A DNA stretch of 64,000 nucleotides from Axinella damicornis. Its lineage: Eukaryota; Porifera; Demospongiae; Axinellida; Axinellidae. The translations under genes were made by a program, and so were the position numbers. The first letter of the stretch is position 1, and every line of letters starts with the position of its first letter. The stretch lies in the NCBI GenBank assembly GCA_963931865.1, contig OZ007505.1:18253457-18317456 (forward strand), written 5' to 3'. The notes under the pieces are model-generated. The model was not told the origin of the DNA. It did no database searches and saw only the letters and a list, made by a program, of their open reading frames with translations. Shown piece by piece: positions 34,235 through 46,588 of the stretch.

Positions 34235-36941
34235 TTAACTCTGAGTTCTAACTCTTTCACGGTAGTATCCATTAAAGTCCAGCCGAGCCACCATGCTACC
34301 CACAGTGTCTGTACTCAGAGAGTAAAGCTTGTCCAACAGCTCAGTCAGATCGCGAGTGAAGCTTTTATCAAAGTTCACAATAGCATGCTCAAAACTATCA
34401 CTCGATACCATCTGCTCCAAGTCAGCAGATAGTAGTCTAGTAACCCGCTTCTGCGGTCTTGCAGGATGCTGACGGCCTTCCCCTTCCTCCCGTAGAGATT
34501 TCACCTCAAGATGTTGTGTCATTTTCTGCATGTGGTTGGTGAAAGTGATGCAGACGAGCATCAAGCGGCTGACAATTTTCAAAATCTCGCGGCTGCTGAG
34601 CATGCAGTCCCTCAGACATTTGTCGAGGAAGTCGTTGTGCACTGCGAGTACATCGTCAATCGTAGTCACGCTGCGTAGGCTTTGCTCCAGAAGGTTCCAG
34701 TTTGGCTCAAGGACCTCGAACATCATGTAGTATTGCAGGTTCTGGACAAAGTTGAGCATGCGCTGCAGAAGGGCAAAGGCCGATGCATACCTGTGTGTGT
34801 GTGTGTGAATGATAGTGGAAGTGTAGGTAGGTTAATTAAGAGCTGTGGAGATTGGCAACAGGAAGGTACACAATATTATGTAAATGAAGACTAAAGACTA
34901 ACCATGAGTTTGACTGCAGGGAACATCTCTTGGCAACCTTGTGGCTGCTCCACGTTGCACACAGCTGCCGCTCCACATGCTTGCAGTAGAACAGGTGCCG
35001 GAAGAGCATCTGGTACTTGAAGAGACACTTCCTGCTGATCACCAGCGACAGGGGCCACTTGACTGAGTAGTCGAGGCTGAATGCTTCGAGGCCGGAGAGA
35101 CTAACTTCTGCGGGGTCAGGACGCATGATGGGAGGAGGTGGGATAGCACCTGGCCCCACACCCTCGGGCTGTATAGCCATGATGTAAAACAGCTGTGTGA
35201 TGAGGTCGTACGGTACAAGTATTGGCTGAACGTTGTCTTTGTATGGGTCGAAATCAGCAAGGCTGGTATGCAAGGCTAGTTCAAGAAGGGATTCCAGCCG
35301 GGTGGGGAGGATGTCACTCATCGGTTTGTAGAGTTCCTCCTGTGCCATGTCCATAAAGTGGACGAGCAAGTCTCCCTGGTCAAGGAGGAAGTAGTGCTTG
35401 ATAGAGCGGAGGTACCCCATCAAATCCTGCTCCTCTATCATCATGGCAAGCAGCTTCTTGCTGGCATAGCCGTACGCCTTCTCGATCTGCTCAACATACT
35501 GACGCTCTTGGATGGTGTAACGAGCCTCCCTTGCTTCAGGATACTCCACCTCCTTTCCACACTCACGAATAACATTGAGGTACTTTCCTGTACGAAGGAC
35601 TTTCTCTGCCACCTGCTCTAGAAAACTTGGGATGTTTTCCTGGAGAACAGTGTACCTCCGTTCCCAGTAGGCATCGTTGTACTCCTCGTGGAGCCTGTCC
35701 TTCCGAATGAGCTCGTGCTCTTCGATCATGAACTCTCGGTACGGGTCAGTGACCACTCCCTTGTAGATCCACTTCTCCAGTGTCTCGAAATACGGTTTGC
35801 ACGCAGCTTGGGTTAGGTGGAGGCACAGTTCTTGGGCTCTCTCATCACCAATGTAACTACAAGTGACGTTGTGCAGGTGTGTGAGGGTCTTACCACCCCT
35901 ACAGGCGCCACGGTTGATGGCAACAGCGATACGTGATAGGATCTCGAGGGTACGCATGCATGGTTGCACATAGTACCACAGCTTCTGTAGAGTGAGCTGA
36001 TCAATTCTAAACTGGTGCTCCAACTGGGCCACGATCACCAGGTACTCCTTCACCAGGGTTCCCATCGCAGCACACAGAGCCTGGTTCACCATCCCATGAA
36101 CAAACTTTGATTTCTCCTCAATAAACCGACTCACCACTGAATACTGGCTGCAGATAGGGAGGATTCGATTGACAAGAGCTTGGAGCGAAACATCCAAAGT
36201 TCTGTCCACTGAAAATTGCCTGATGCTGTGGCTATCTGGCAGCGCCTCCGAGCAGATGAACCTCCCATCCACGCCCATCATGAGATAGAGGAGGTCCTCA
36301 ACTACTGCTTCTTGCTGCATCTGTAGCGGCATGGAGCCAAGTGCAACAGATGTGGGGAGCTGAGGAGAGCGAACAAAGTCTGCAGTAAGGTAGGGCCTTT
36401 CGGTGAGCCAAGCTGGCAACTTGGGGAACTTTCCCACAACTTTTTGCTTATGTTTCTCTTTCTCCTTTTCCTGCAGAGTGGTGGTTACTGACTCGAGTTT
36501 CCCCTTGAGTTCATCCAGTTGCTCCTGTGTCAAAACAGCTCCCTTTGGGGGCAATTTTACCTCCTGACCCTCAACCACATCCAGCACATCGGTCTCAGTG
36601 ACCACAGTTGGAGGGGGCTTGGTGACTGGGGGTCTACTTTCTCTTAGAAATGCACACAGCTTCTCGTCGTCTGAGGTCTTGGACAGCAGGTAGACAAGAG
36701 GATCCAAGTCCCTGGTCTGTCTTAGCTTGAGGTCATCATACTTTCTGAGGAACTCTTCACCTTTCGAGGAGAACTCGGCAATCTTCCTCTTGGCGTTGTG
36801 GGCACTAACTTGGGTCGTGATGTACGGTTTGCGGTTTTTGAGAAGCACTTCGACATAGGCATCAACCTCACTTGAATCTCGGATGTTGAGGAGACAGATG
36901 CATTGGGAGACAAGATGGTGGACCTCGAACTCGTGGCTCAT
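34235..36941 (-). CDS. TUBGCP2: Gamma-tubulin complex component 2 (GCP2)
   Basis: Two exons, 34903-36941 and 34235-34790, joined in phase 2; 864 residues (vertebrate GCP2 is about 900). It starts MSHEFEVHHLVSQ, matching the conserved GCP2 N-terminus. Conserved blocks include NRKPYITTQVSAHNAKRKIA, DLDPLVYLLSK, the GRIP1 region starting EAVVEDLLYLMMGVDGRF and continuing through EEHELIRKDRLHEEYNDAYW and RSIKHYFLLDQGDLLVHFMD, and the GRIP2 region LNFVQNLQYYMMFEVLEPNW to VARLDFNGYYRERV. GCP2 pairs with GCP3 to form the gamma-tubulin small complex and build the ring that nucleates microtubules at centrosomes. It is a complete gene with one short intron containing a (CA)n tract beside the acceptor. 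The N-terminal linker has an extra KEKEKHKQK-type basic segment. No sign of decay. Confidence 0.97.
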
Positions 36942-38276
36942 ACTAGCTGTGCAGTGGGCGTCGTATTGTAATCTAGATCAGTACAGGTAGAATGTAGCAC
37001 TCATAGGCATAGACAGTACTTACACTCTACTAACATCCTTTGTATTGCGTGTCACTCCCATAGCTATAGAGACTAGAATCTGTAGTAGCTGCTGTGACCA
37101 GGGACCTTAACCCCACATACTAAGGAAGGTGTGGAGTAGCTATCGGGTAGCCTCGTCCCAGGCCCCCACCCAGCTTTTCATCTCTTGCAGTACAGAGAAG
37201 CAAGGAGGGTCTGGTAAGTTTCTTCACGTGAACATGACGTAATCTCCATGTACAAATGGCAAAATTGTCAGAACGAAGACGCTACGTTTTGCATGTTCAA
37301 CCATCTATACGTTCAACGCTTGGCATGTATGACAGTCGCCTCCTGATAGCTAGATAAGTGTGGTGTATTACCTGGTACCATCGCTCTTGCTGTTCTGAAC
37401 CCCAGTCCACCCACGTTAATTTCAAGCCTTTCTACAAGTATTTCTACCCTGACGTCACTCACGTGAGGAAACATACCAGGCCTTCTCCCGCTTAACTTAG
37501 CCTCATTCCCAGGTGCTCGGTAGCTTAACTGTACTGCAAGCGACAGAAAGCTGGGAGGGGCCTGGGAATGAGGCCAGGCAAAATGTGTATGTGGTGATAC
37601 AGCACAGTCAAACTGTCAAGAGCCTTTTTCGATGCAGCAAGAGCGCATAAGTAGGTCGCAACTCAAGGGGCGACCTACCTAGCTATGTGCTCTTGGATGC
37701 GGTCAAACAGCAAAAATGACAGTCACAGTTTCCTGAACCTGGTCGCAGTTGTGACTGAGAGTGTCTATGGGAGCGAGCATAGATAGTATACATTGTAGTC
37801 CCTTGATGGGAGTGACACCCCCTTGTATAGCTCTATATCTACCTAAGTCTAGATGAGTGTAAATCATTGCTCGTTAATTAACTGATAATAACACCCTTTG
37901 TCTATGCTTTATACCATTGCTGTACCTTGCAATGTAAAGAGAGGCTGCAGAGCTGAGAGTTGTTGAGTTAATAGGGCTTTGTTATTCCCGCTATTTGCAA
38001 ACTCATCACGTGCCAGTGACTATTTTTAGCACTGTTACTAAATATAGCTGCAGCTCAGGCCGCGAATAAGTGTTTACGTGGTGGATCTCTACTACTGTAT
38101 GGCTGCAGTGCTAGTGTGCATGTGTACGTGAGAGTACGTATTTATTGTCACCACCACGACACCATAGGTGATTCAGTCTTAGTATTAAAGATCGTTAAAT
38201 TATAGGGAGAAACCAATCGGATATCACTGTGGAAGGGGTTCATGATAATTTCTGCTTTCCTTTAGCATAGGAAAGT
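36942..38276. other. Intergenic, divergent TUBGCP2/ARIH2 spacer
   Basis: Head-to-head start regions of TUBGCP2 (minus) and ARIH2 (plus), 1.3 kb apart, with a foldback element at 37148-37576 between them. No further gene seen. Control elements could not be pinpointed. Confidence 0.6.
37148..37576. mobile_element. Long TAGCCTCG-ended foldback/MITE copy
   Basis: Begins TAGCCTCGTCCCAGGC and ends GGCCTGGGAATGAGGCCA. The interior matches 11459-11851 and the inverted copy 44804-45154 (ATGACGTAATC, GGCAAAATTGTC, TACTGCAAGCGAC). A second end motif (TAGCCTCATTCCCAGG) at about 37499 suggests a nested copy. Confidence 0.75.
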
Positions 38277-39411
38277 ATGTCTGTGGAGGGTTCACAGTAC
38301 TCTACACAGGATTCTATGGCCAGTGAGGAGTTGGCCACGGAGGAGGAAGAAGAGGATGATGACTATTACCCATACGATGAGGATGCAGACATCATCAGCG
38401 TGGGAGGGGAGGGGGAGGCAAGGGATGTTTCATTCCAGCGTGACCCAGAATACTTTGAATTTAGCTGCCTGTCAATTGAGGAGACGTGGAACTTTCTGGA
38501 TTCTCAGGCGAGAGACATCAGCGAAAAGCTGAAGGTGTGTACATGTGTGTGTGCTTGGGAGGGCATTAATTAGAATAATATATGTCAATCAAAGCTGCAT
38601 GCATGGGATAAGATCATACCTCCTCTGGTTCAGCCAAGTCCAGGTGCATGTATCATATAATGTATATATAAGGAGTGTTCTGTGCAGATTTACATGCAGT
38701 GCACAACTTCACGTACAGTGGACCATTACCCATATCCATGTGGGCTTGTCATACTATAATTGGTCCCCCCCAAAAGCGGTCCCCCCGGACTGTCCACGGC
38801 AGAATAATTGGTCCCCCCTGGGACCATCCATGGCGCTGTAAGCAGTCCCCCTTTGCCGTAATTGGTCCCACTAATTGTTCGCTAGCCCAAGTCACAAATA
38901 TTCACTGGAGGGTCACCTATGAAGCGAGGAAGCGTAAACAGACGCGAATGGAGAGTCTGCACCGTCCATCAGGAGGCCATGTAGTCCAAGTTATACTATC
39001 AGGAGCCCATAACGCTCCTGAACGTATTTATAAGTCACGCATGCATGATAGCTACTCGTACTCGTTCTCACACGGTTTAGCTCAGAGTATGCAACGAAGA
39101 TAATTTTAATGCTGCAAAACTATTCCTTCGTAGCCTGTGTAGCCTCTATAAGTACAGAAATAAACTGATCTTTGCTTACCTGTACATACCCCGCCGAGCG
39201 CTCCTAACAGATCATGCATCTATGGGGTGGGACCATCTACAGCAAGGGGGGACCAGGTATGGCTGCGATATTTGGTCCGGGGGGACCGATTATTCTGCCG
39301 TGGACAGTCCGGGGGGACCGCTTTTCAGGGGGGACTGTCCACGGCGTGACAGGCTAGTCTCCTAGTCTCATTTTGCCTATACTCTCATTGGGCTATTCCA
39401 TTTGATGACCG

Positions 39412-39448
<37 letters not shown>

Positions 39449-42400
39449 AGGCTGTCCAGGGGGATGTTAGCCATTTTGTTGTTGTCCAGGGGGTAAAATA
39501 AAACTCTTAGTCTTTTTTCCAGGGGGTATAGGACAATTTAGTCATTTGTCCAAGGGGTCAAGAAGCCTGAAGTGTAGTCCAAACACTTCGGTCATCTGTA
39601 GGGGGGGGGGGGGGGGGTTCAGACATCAAATGGAATATCCCATTTCGCCCACTAAAAATCAATGTGTGTCGTTTCACCTACTCAACAAATCAAGCATGTA
39701 TGGCTATCTATCTGTACCAAGAGAAACCTTTGAGGTCTCAAAGGTCAGTAAGATCAGTTTTCAAATAGAATGAGCAAAGAGTAAATACCTATCAGAGGAC
39801 CTTTGGGAGAAGGCAGAAGAGCTGAACCTGGACTTCTCCCCAGTTGTGTTGCTTTCAGATTTTGAGCTTTCAGGTGTATCTTCTCATACTAACCTGTAAA
39901 TATTTTTTTGAGTAGGCAAGATGACACACATTGATCTTTAGTAGGCGAAATGGGAGTAGGCAAAATGAGAGTAGGTGAAATGAGCCCAATTCACCCATGC
40001 AGGTTGAAGTCCCAGCCTCACGAGCGATGCTGCATACTCTGAACTGGGACTCCAAGGAACTAGTGGAGAGGTAAGACTGCTCGTCACTGCCATGATTACA
40101 CGCAGGCTAGCTAGTTCTTGAATGTCAGTTGATCCCTCACTCACACAGGTACAGCCAGGATAGGGAGACACTGCTGATCGATGCCCAACTCAGACCCAAC
40201 AAACCGGAGAAGAGATTGAAGTTGGTGAGCAGAACTGAGCAATGTACACACCGTTTGTACAAGTACCGACAGTGGAGAAATGCGTTAGTGTCTGCACAAG
40301 GTAGAAATATGCACAAGACACCCTTGGCATTGCCAATTGAACCAAGCACAGTGTTTCTCTCCCCCCCAACACTCACACACTCGCACTAACACACTCACAC
40401 ATACACACTCGCACTCCCCACTCCCCAGCGGGACAGCTGCCCCATCTGTCTCACCCCACAGTTGCAGTGCAAGATGTTTGGCTTGATGTGTGGACACATG
40501 TTCTGTTCCCTCTGTTGGGCGGAGTATCTCGCCTCCAGGATACATTGTGGGAACGCTAGTGGTGAGCACCTTGTCGTGATAGAAGGAGAGATGGACAGGC
40601 AGACAGACGGATAGAACTACACAACCTCTGTGTTGTTTCCTAATCCACCCTCCCACACCTGGCTGCATATACTCCTCCCACCCACAGTCCCACACTCACA
40701 TGGCCACCTCCTCCCTCTCTCCCTCTCCTCTTTCTTCCCTCTACCTCCCTCCCCTTCCCCCTCCCCCTCCCTCTTTCCCTCCCTCCCTCTCCTCCCTCTT
40801 TCCCTCCCTCCCTCTCCTCCCTTTCCCTCCCTCCCTCCCTCCCTCCCTCCCTCCCTCCCTCCCTCCCTCCCTCCCTCCCTCCCTCCCTCCCTCCCTCCCT
40901 CCCTCCCTCCCTCCTTCACTCCCTGCCTGCCTCCCTCGCCCCTCCCTCTCTCCCTGCCTCTCCCTCCCCCTCCCTCCCTCCCTCCCTCCCTCCCTCCCTC
41001 CCTCCCTCCCTCCCTCCCTCCCTCCCTCCCTCCCTCCCTCCCTCCCTCCCTCCCTCCTTCACTCCCTGCCTGCCTCCCTCGCCCCTCCCTCTCTCCCTGC
41101 CTCTCCCTCCCCCTCCCTCCCTCTCCTCCCTCCCTCCCTCCCTCCCTCCCTCCCTCCCTCCCTCCCTCCCTCCCTCCCTCCTTCACTCCCTGCCTGCCTC
41201 CCTCGCCCCTCCCTCTCTCCCTGCCTCTCCCTCCCCCTCCCTCCCTCTCCTCCCTCCCTCCCTCCCTCCCTCCCTCCCTCCCTCCCTCCCTCCCTCCCTC
41301 CCTCCCTCCTTCACTCCCTGCCTGCCTCCCTCGCCCCTCCCTCTCTCCCTGCCTCTCCCTCCCCCTCCCTCCCTCTCCTCCCTCCCTCCCTCCCTCCCTC
41401 CCTCCCTCCCACATGCACAGAAATTGAATGCATGGAGTGTTCAATTCGAGTGAGTCTGGAAGTCGTCCAGTCTCTTGTGCAGTCCTCGGCCGAGCTCTAT
41501 GCAAAGTATCTCCGCTTCGCCCTGGCGGAGTTTGTCCAGGTCAGTGGAATGACTGGAGCTAGGATCTTAGTGCGAGTCATGGCAGCTATGAGAGTAACCT
41601 CATTCCTAGGTAGCCTCGTTCCCAAACTGTGTAGGAGAAACGGCCTGGCAACTTCCGCGAGTTCAAACTGTATACGGACCTAGCGTCACGGCAATTGCAT
41701 ACCTCATTCAAGCAGTGAAGTCCACGTGATACTTCTTACTGGTCCTTTCCTGCTAGTGGAAGCAACTGTTTGCGCAGGTTCTGCGATGGACAGCAAGCAG
41801 AAGACAAACAAACGAAAGTAATCGTGCAGAGTACCTACACTAGTGCGTTCGGGCGATCAACTATTGTAATGAATGGGCGTGACTGCGATATTTCAACGCG
41901 TGACGCAACTCGGTTTACTGTTGTCATGTGACAGCGAAAAGCTGATTGGTTCTTCCAACTCTCTGGCAGCGGAAGTAACAGTTTGAACTTGCGGAAGTTG
42001 CCAGGCCGTTTCTCCTACACGGCCTGGGAATGAGGCTAATTCCCAGGCCGCCTGGGAACGAGGCTACTATGAGATCAGGTCAGCTCTGGATGCCTTAATT
42101 CAAGCACTTTAGAACTGGGTTTGTTTTCCCAGGCTCCCCCCTGGGAATGAGACTAGGTTGGTATACTACAGTACACTACAGTATACCACAACAACCTCTG
42201 CTGTCCTCAGTCCCACTCTATGCTGCGGTGGTGCCCGGGAGCGGACTGCTCCGTGGTGTTCAATGCAAAAGAACCATTGGCCAAGCAGGTGGTCTGTCCC
42301 AAATGCCACAATAACTGCTGGTGAGTGGCGGGGAGGGGTGGGCAGGGAGGGCGGACACATTAACTGCTGGAGAGGAGAGTGTGAGTGAGGGGTGGAGGGG

Positions 42401-44406
42401 GAGAGGAGAGTGTGAGTGAGGGGTGGAGGGGGAGAGGAGAGTGTGAGATGAAGAGTGTGAGTAAAGGGTGGAGGGGGAGAGGAGAGTGTGAGTAAGGGGT
42501 GGAGGGGGAGAGGAGAGTGTGAGTGAGGGGTGGAGGGGGAGAGGAGAGTGTGAGATGAAGAGTGTGAGTAAAGGGTGGAAGGGGAGAGGAGAGTGTGAGT
42601 AAGGGGTGGAGGGGGAGAGGAGAGTGTATTAGGGATGGGGGAAGAGGGGAGAGAGTGAAGGAAGGAGAGATGGAAGTGGTGGAGGGGGAGAGGAGAGTGT
42701 GAGATGAGAGTAAGTGAGGGGTGGAGGGGGAGAGGAGAGTGTGATGAGATTGTGAGTGAGGGGTGGAGGGGGAGAGGACAGTGAGTGAGAGGAGGGTGTG
42801 GAGTGAGGGGTGGAGGGGGAGAGGGCAGTGAGTGAAGGGAGAGTGAGTGAGGGGTGGAAGGTGTGTGAGTGTCCTCTGATGTTTGAATGCTATCCCTACA
42901 GTTTCAAGTGTGGAGAGGCCTATCACTGTCCTACTGGTAAGCGTCCCCCCTCAACCCTCAATTCATGCTCTGATGAGCCAGGCTCCCAAGTCTCCTCCCT
43001 ACCCTCCTCCCAGACTGCGACACAATAAGAAAGTGGATGAACAAATGTCTTGATGACAGTGAGACTGCCAACTACATCATGGCCAACACGAAGGATGTAA
43101 GTCACCTGGGTCTGTTTGCTAGGACCAGCCATACAGCTGCATTACACTGTCTCACAGCCAGATATTAGCCTCGTTCCCAGGCCATCGCCCAGCTTTTGTT
43201 GCTTACAGTATTTACAAAAAATCTTGTGGAGTCAACTGCATCTAGCCAGCACTTGATTGTGTTGGTTGATTGTGTTGGTTGATTACTGACTGCCGTACAT
43301 GTGCTTCTATGTCGCATACACAGTGTCCAAATTGTCACACGGCCATTGAAAAGAATGGAGGATGTAACCACATGGTAAGAGATGTACTAGCAATCTATAG
43401 CACTGGTATGACACACAATCTCTCCCTCCTCCCTCCCTTCTCTCTGACTCGTTTTCCTTCTTCTCCAGAGCTGTGCAAGATGTCATTGTGGTGAGTTGAG
43501 AACATCTGAAGTTACCGTATCCAGGCGATAATAATTGTTGCTTCTCTGCGTCCCCACAGATTTCTGTTGGATGTGTCTAAAAAGTAAGTTAATTAGTTGC
43601 GGCAGCATTAGGGACTCTCCCGTTGCTGATAAGGCTGGCCTGAAAGAACTTGCCCAGAATGAATTGCCCTTAGGCTTATCCACTTAGCCACAGGCTTCTC
43701 AGCACATCCAGATTAGAGCGCTTGTCACAACCCAACACCCTTCACACCCTTTTGAGCAAAGAGGCTTCTTAGAGTGAGTAAGTGAGTGACCAACTTTTGG
43801 GTCTTCTTGAAGTGGAAAACTGCTCTCTCCCTTTCCTCCCTCTCCTTTCCCTCTCTCCCTTCCCCCTCCCCTCTCTCCCTTCCCCCCTTCCCTCTCTCCC
43901 TTTCCCTCCCCTCTCTCCCTTCCCCCCTCCCCTCTCTCACAGCTTGGAGGTCCCACTCGGGGTACTACAACTGTAGCAAATATGAGGAGGACGGTGAGCC
44001 CACAGAAGTGAACAAGGCCCGGAAGGCTCTGGAGAAGTACCTCTTCTACTACCAACGGGTAGGAGAGGAGGGTGAAGGGTGTTTGCAGGTCACTGGTTGG
44101 AATGTGAAATATTAGAGCCCTTACATGAGGCCGTAAACACCCTGGGAACTGAGGGCAGTGGTTAATTGGTTGAGGGCCTGACACTGCCTTGAGTGTTCCA
44201 AGGGGTTAAAATGGTGCGCATGAGACAAACTCACTTAACTCCGGAGCTCCTGTACGGCGTGTTGTTTTTGGACCACCTTTGACCAAGTGGGAGGGTTAGA
44301 CCGTACCGTACCCCCATAGCTGAATGGTGAATATTGTACGAGGGCTTTAACCTACCCTGTCCTGCTAACCTCAAAGCTTCCGCCTCATTCATTGTTCATA
44401 TCATCT

Positions 44407-44443
<37 letters not shown>

Positions 44444-46061
44444 TGCACACACACCCACAGTGGGCTAACCATGATCAGAGTCTCCGTTTGGAGGAGACCA
44501 CAAAGAGGAGGATTCAGGACAGGATCGAAGAAAAGGTGACTGCAGGGTCTGGCACATGGATTGACTGGCAGTACCTGATTGATGCCGCCTCACTGCTCAG
44601 AAAGGTGTGTGGGTGTGGGTGAGTGGATGGATGGATGGGTGTGTGGTGTTCTCTATGCCTTGTAATTAGACCCCTATAATGAAGAGCACTGAATTACTAC
44701 GTGCCTCCCTCTTAACCCAACATTGGGCTGACGCTCATACTCACATCTTGCATCTATATCTTGAGGATGCATACAACGTTAACAGCACAGTACTAATACA
44801 TCTTAGCATCGTTCCTATGCCCACTTTTCATCGCTTGCAGTATGGAAAAGTGACGTCAAGGGTAGAAAGACGGTAGAAAGACCTAAAATGAACGTGGGTG
44901 TACTGGGTCTTAGAACAGCAAGAAGAGCAAAGGTACCAGGTAATATACCACACGTATCTAGCTAGCATGGGACGGCTGTCACACTCACCGAGCGTTGAAT
45001 GTGTAGATGGTTGAATAACACGCAAAATGTAGCATCCTTGTTCTGAAAATTTTGCCATTTGTCGATTACGTCATGGAGGAAATGTATCAGGCCCTCCCCG
45101 CTTTACCGTACTGCAAGCAACAAAAAGCTGGGCGTGGGACTGGGAACGAGGCTAGTATAGTTATAGCCTGTAAATACATGTATGTTCTATGTGATCCAAC
45201 GGTACCACCACCGCCGCCCACTAAGTACATGCAGACAGACACTTCCAGTGTATGTACTGAGGTTCTTGTCTCCTGCAGTGTCGCTACACACTGAAGTATA
45301 CCTACCCATACGCCTACTTCCTGGAGGGTGACAGGAAGCCGCTGGTACGTTACCTGGGCAACTGATCCTATCAACATAGTTTTCACCTCCATTTCAACGT
45401 ATTTTTGGTCTTGTCTGTGCTGGTTAACACACACCCACACACACAACACACACCATACACATGCACACACACCATACACATGCACACACACCATACACAT
45501 GCACACACACATCAGTTTGAGTACCAACAAGCTCAGTTGGAAGTGGAGATTGAGAACTTGTCTTGGAAAGTGGAGAGAGCAGAAACGACAGATGTTGGGG
45601 TGAGAGTCACTACCTGACCTCCGTGCAATCATAAGTATTTAGTCGTCTCCTTGCACTGCTACCTCTCCACTCATGTACAAAATTAATATAATTATAGAGA
45701 CGTGAGGTGGTCACGCAGATAAGCACTGTACACTCAGAGTTGTAAATGGGAGTCATGGGGTTTTGCCTTGTGACTGTACTCTCTGCTCCACACCATCATT
45801 GTACACTCGTTTGAAAGTCCTTTCTCTGCAGATATAGGTGTGGCTATAATGTCTTTTATTCCGTGAACCAAAATGGAATAGGCAGGTTCCCAGACTATAC
45901 TTCCCTCTTGTGGAATGTTAAGTATGGCCGCACAAGACTAAGAGGCTTGAGGCTTGGGTGTTCTGTACATTTCCCTTACATCTCTTCTGCAGGATCTCAG
46001 TCAGCAGATGAACGTTGCCGAGGTCCAGCGACTGACTCTTCTGAGAGACTTCTTGCCATGA
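38277..46061 (+). CDS. ARIH2: Ariadne-2-type RBR E3 ubiquitin ligase
   Basis: Sixteen exons, all in phase: 38277-38534, 40003-40070, 40149-40224, 40429-40561, 41421-41539, 42211-42320, 42902-42936, 43014-43096, 43324-43374, 43469-43490, 43560-43583, 43943-44058, 44461-44604, 45279-45344, 45516-45599, 45993-46061; 485 residues (vertebrate ARIH2 493). Acidic N-terminus; helical/UBA-like region; RING1 ([20 protein letters not shown], from about residue 138); IBR ([19 protein letters not shown]); RING2 ([17 protein letters not shown], then CARCHCDFCWMC). The catalytic Cys of GGCNHM, about residue 308, is present. The Ariadne domain follows ([51 protein letters not shown]). It accepts ubiquitin from an E2 onto the RING2 Cys; in animals it works with neddylated CUL5 ligases, the Ariadne domain being autoinhibitory. 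Introns are loaded with repeats, yet every junction is intact. Confidence 0.96.
38745..39350. mobile_element. Foldback element with GGTCCCCCC-rich arms (ARIH2 intron 1)
   Basis: The left arm at about 38761-38820 (AAAAGCGGTCCCCCCGGACT, then GTCCACGGCAGAATAATTGG) is the inverted near copy of the right arm at about 39273-39340. The arms are about 60 bp, the loop about 450 bp. No coding sequence. Confidence 0.8.
39364..39989. mobile_element. Second foldback element, GTAGGCAAAATGAGA arms (ARIH2 intron 1)
   Basis: 39364-39395 and 39645-39700 (CCCATTTCGCCCACTAAAAA, ACACATTGAT side) are inverted in 39905-39989 (CACATTGATCTTTAGTAGGC, AGTAGGCAAAATGAGAGTAG). Two poly-C/poly-G runs (39413-39449, 39601-39617) and CCAGGGGG-type repeats lie inside. 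Acceptor of ARIH2 exon 2 follows at 40001. Confidence 0.65.
40700..41410. repeat. (CCCT)n array with higher-order units (ARIH2 intron 4)
   Basis: Pure CCCT arrays separated by four copies of a spacer TTCACTCCCTGCCTGCCTCC continuing CTCGCCCCTCCCTCTC, at about 40915, 41057, 41181 and 41310. Spacing of about 120-140 bp gives a higher-order repeat. Open frames on both strands here are artefacts of the repeat. Confidence 0.9.
41595..42066. mobile_element. Foldback element, nested pair, 48-bp ends (ARIH2 intron 5)
   Basis: An inner element 41611-42038 has about 48-bp inverted ends (TAGCCTCGTTCCCAAACTG / GGCCTGGGAATGAGGCTA, both continuing into GTGTAGGAGAAACGGCCTGG). It interrupts an outer one whose ends are TAACCTCATTCCTAGG (41595) and CCTGGGAACGAGGCTA (42066). 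A related left end occurs at 59213. Confidence 0.75.
42362..42860. repeat. Minisatellite, about 29-bp G/A-rich unit (ARIH2 intron 6)
   Basis: Units of GAGTGAGGGGTGGAGGGGG + AGAGGAGAGT recur with deletions for about 500 bp, directly upstream of the acceptor at 42901. Confidence 0.9.
44804..45154. mobile_element. Long foldback copy, inverted orientation (ARIH2 intron 13)
   Basis: TAGCATCGTTCCTATGCCC at the left and GGGAACGAGGCTA at the right; the interior is the reverse complement of 11459-11851 and 37148-37576. Confidence 0.7.
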
Positions 46062-46588
46062 ATCAGCCCTCATTCATTGTCATTTGCCTCATGTAGTGTC
46101 ATAGTCATTAGTGTTTTCACAGAACAGCGATAGTAATAGTATGTACTATGTCACCGATTGGATATCGTATTACGTGTCAAATATGCATTTTCCAGCTAGC
46201 CGGTCGGACACGCCCCTGCCAACTACATAATAATGCACCTACGAGAAGAGTAATTCAGAAATTATGTTTCAGCTGAGGATATCGAAGCCGACTGGACTAT
46301 ATATCCCTGCGCAGTTAGACGCAACAACAGTAGGTTTGCAATCATGAATCATAATTGTGTAGGCAGCTGATTTACCGAGTACGTACAGTTATGGCCTGCA
46401 ATTGACAGCCCCAGGGCTGAAAGGGAGAACAGCTTTAGCATTAATATTTCTATACGTTCAGTTCAGATCGTTTGACACACCCCCTTGTGTCGATCACTGT
46501 GCATGAGCAGTCTAATTGCATGATTGCAAGCTGCTATAATTATAATGTGCATCCTCTGCAGTTCCAAACCATACCACTCGGAGCAGCT
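46062..46588. other. Intergenic spacer
   Basis: No gene recognised. The last part (about 46561-46588, after CTCTGCAG) probably is 5' UTR of the next gene. Confidence 0.5.

Noticed and set aside
40617..41683. Long open frames on both strands over the CCCT array
   Set aside because: A 4-base repeat without stops is open in all frames; ARIH2 exons on either side show it is intronic.
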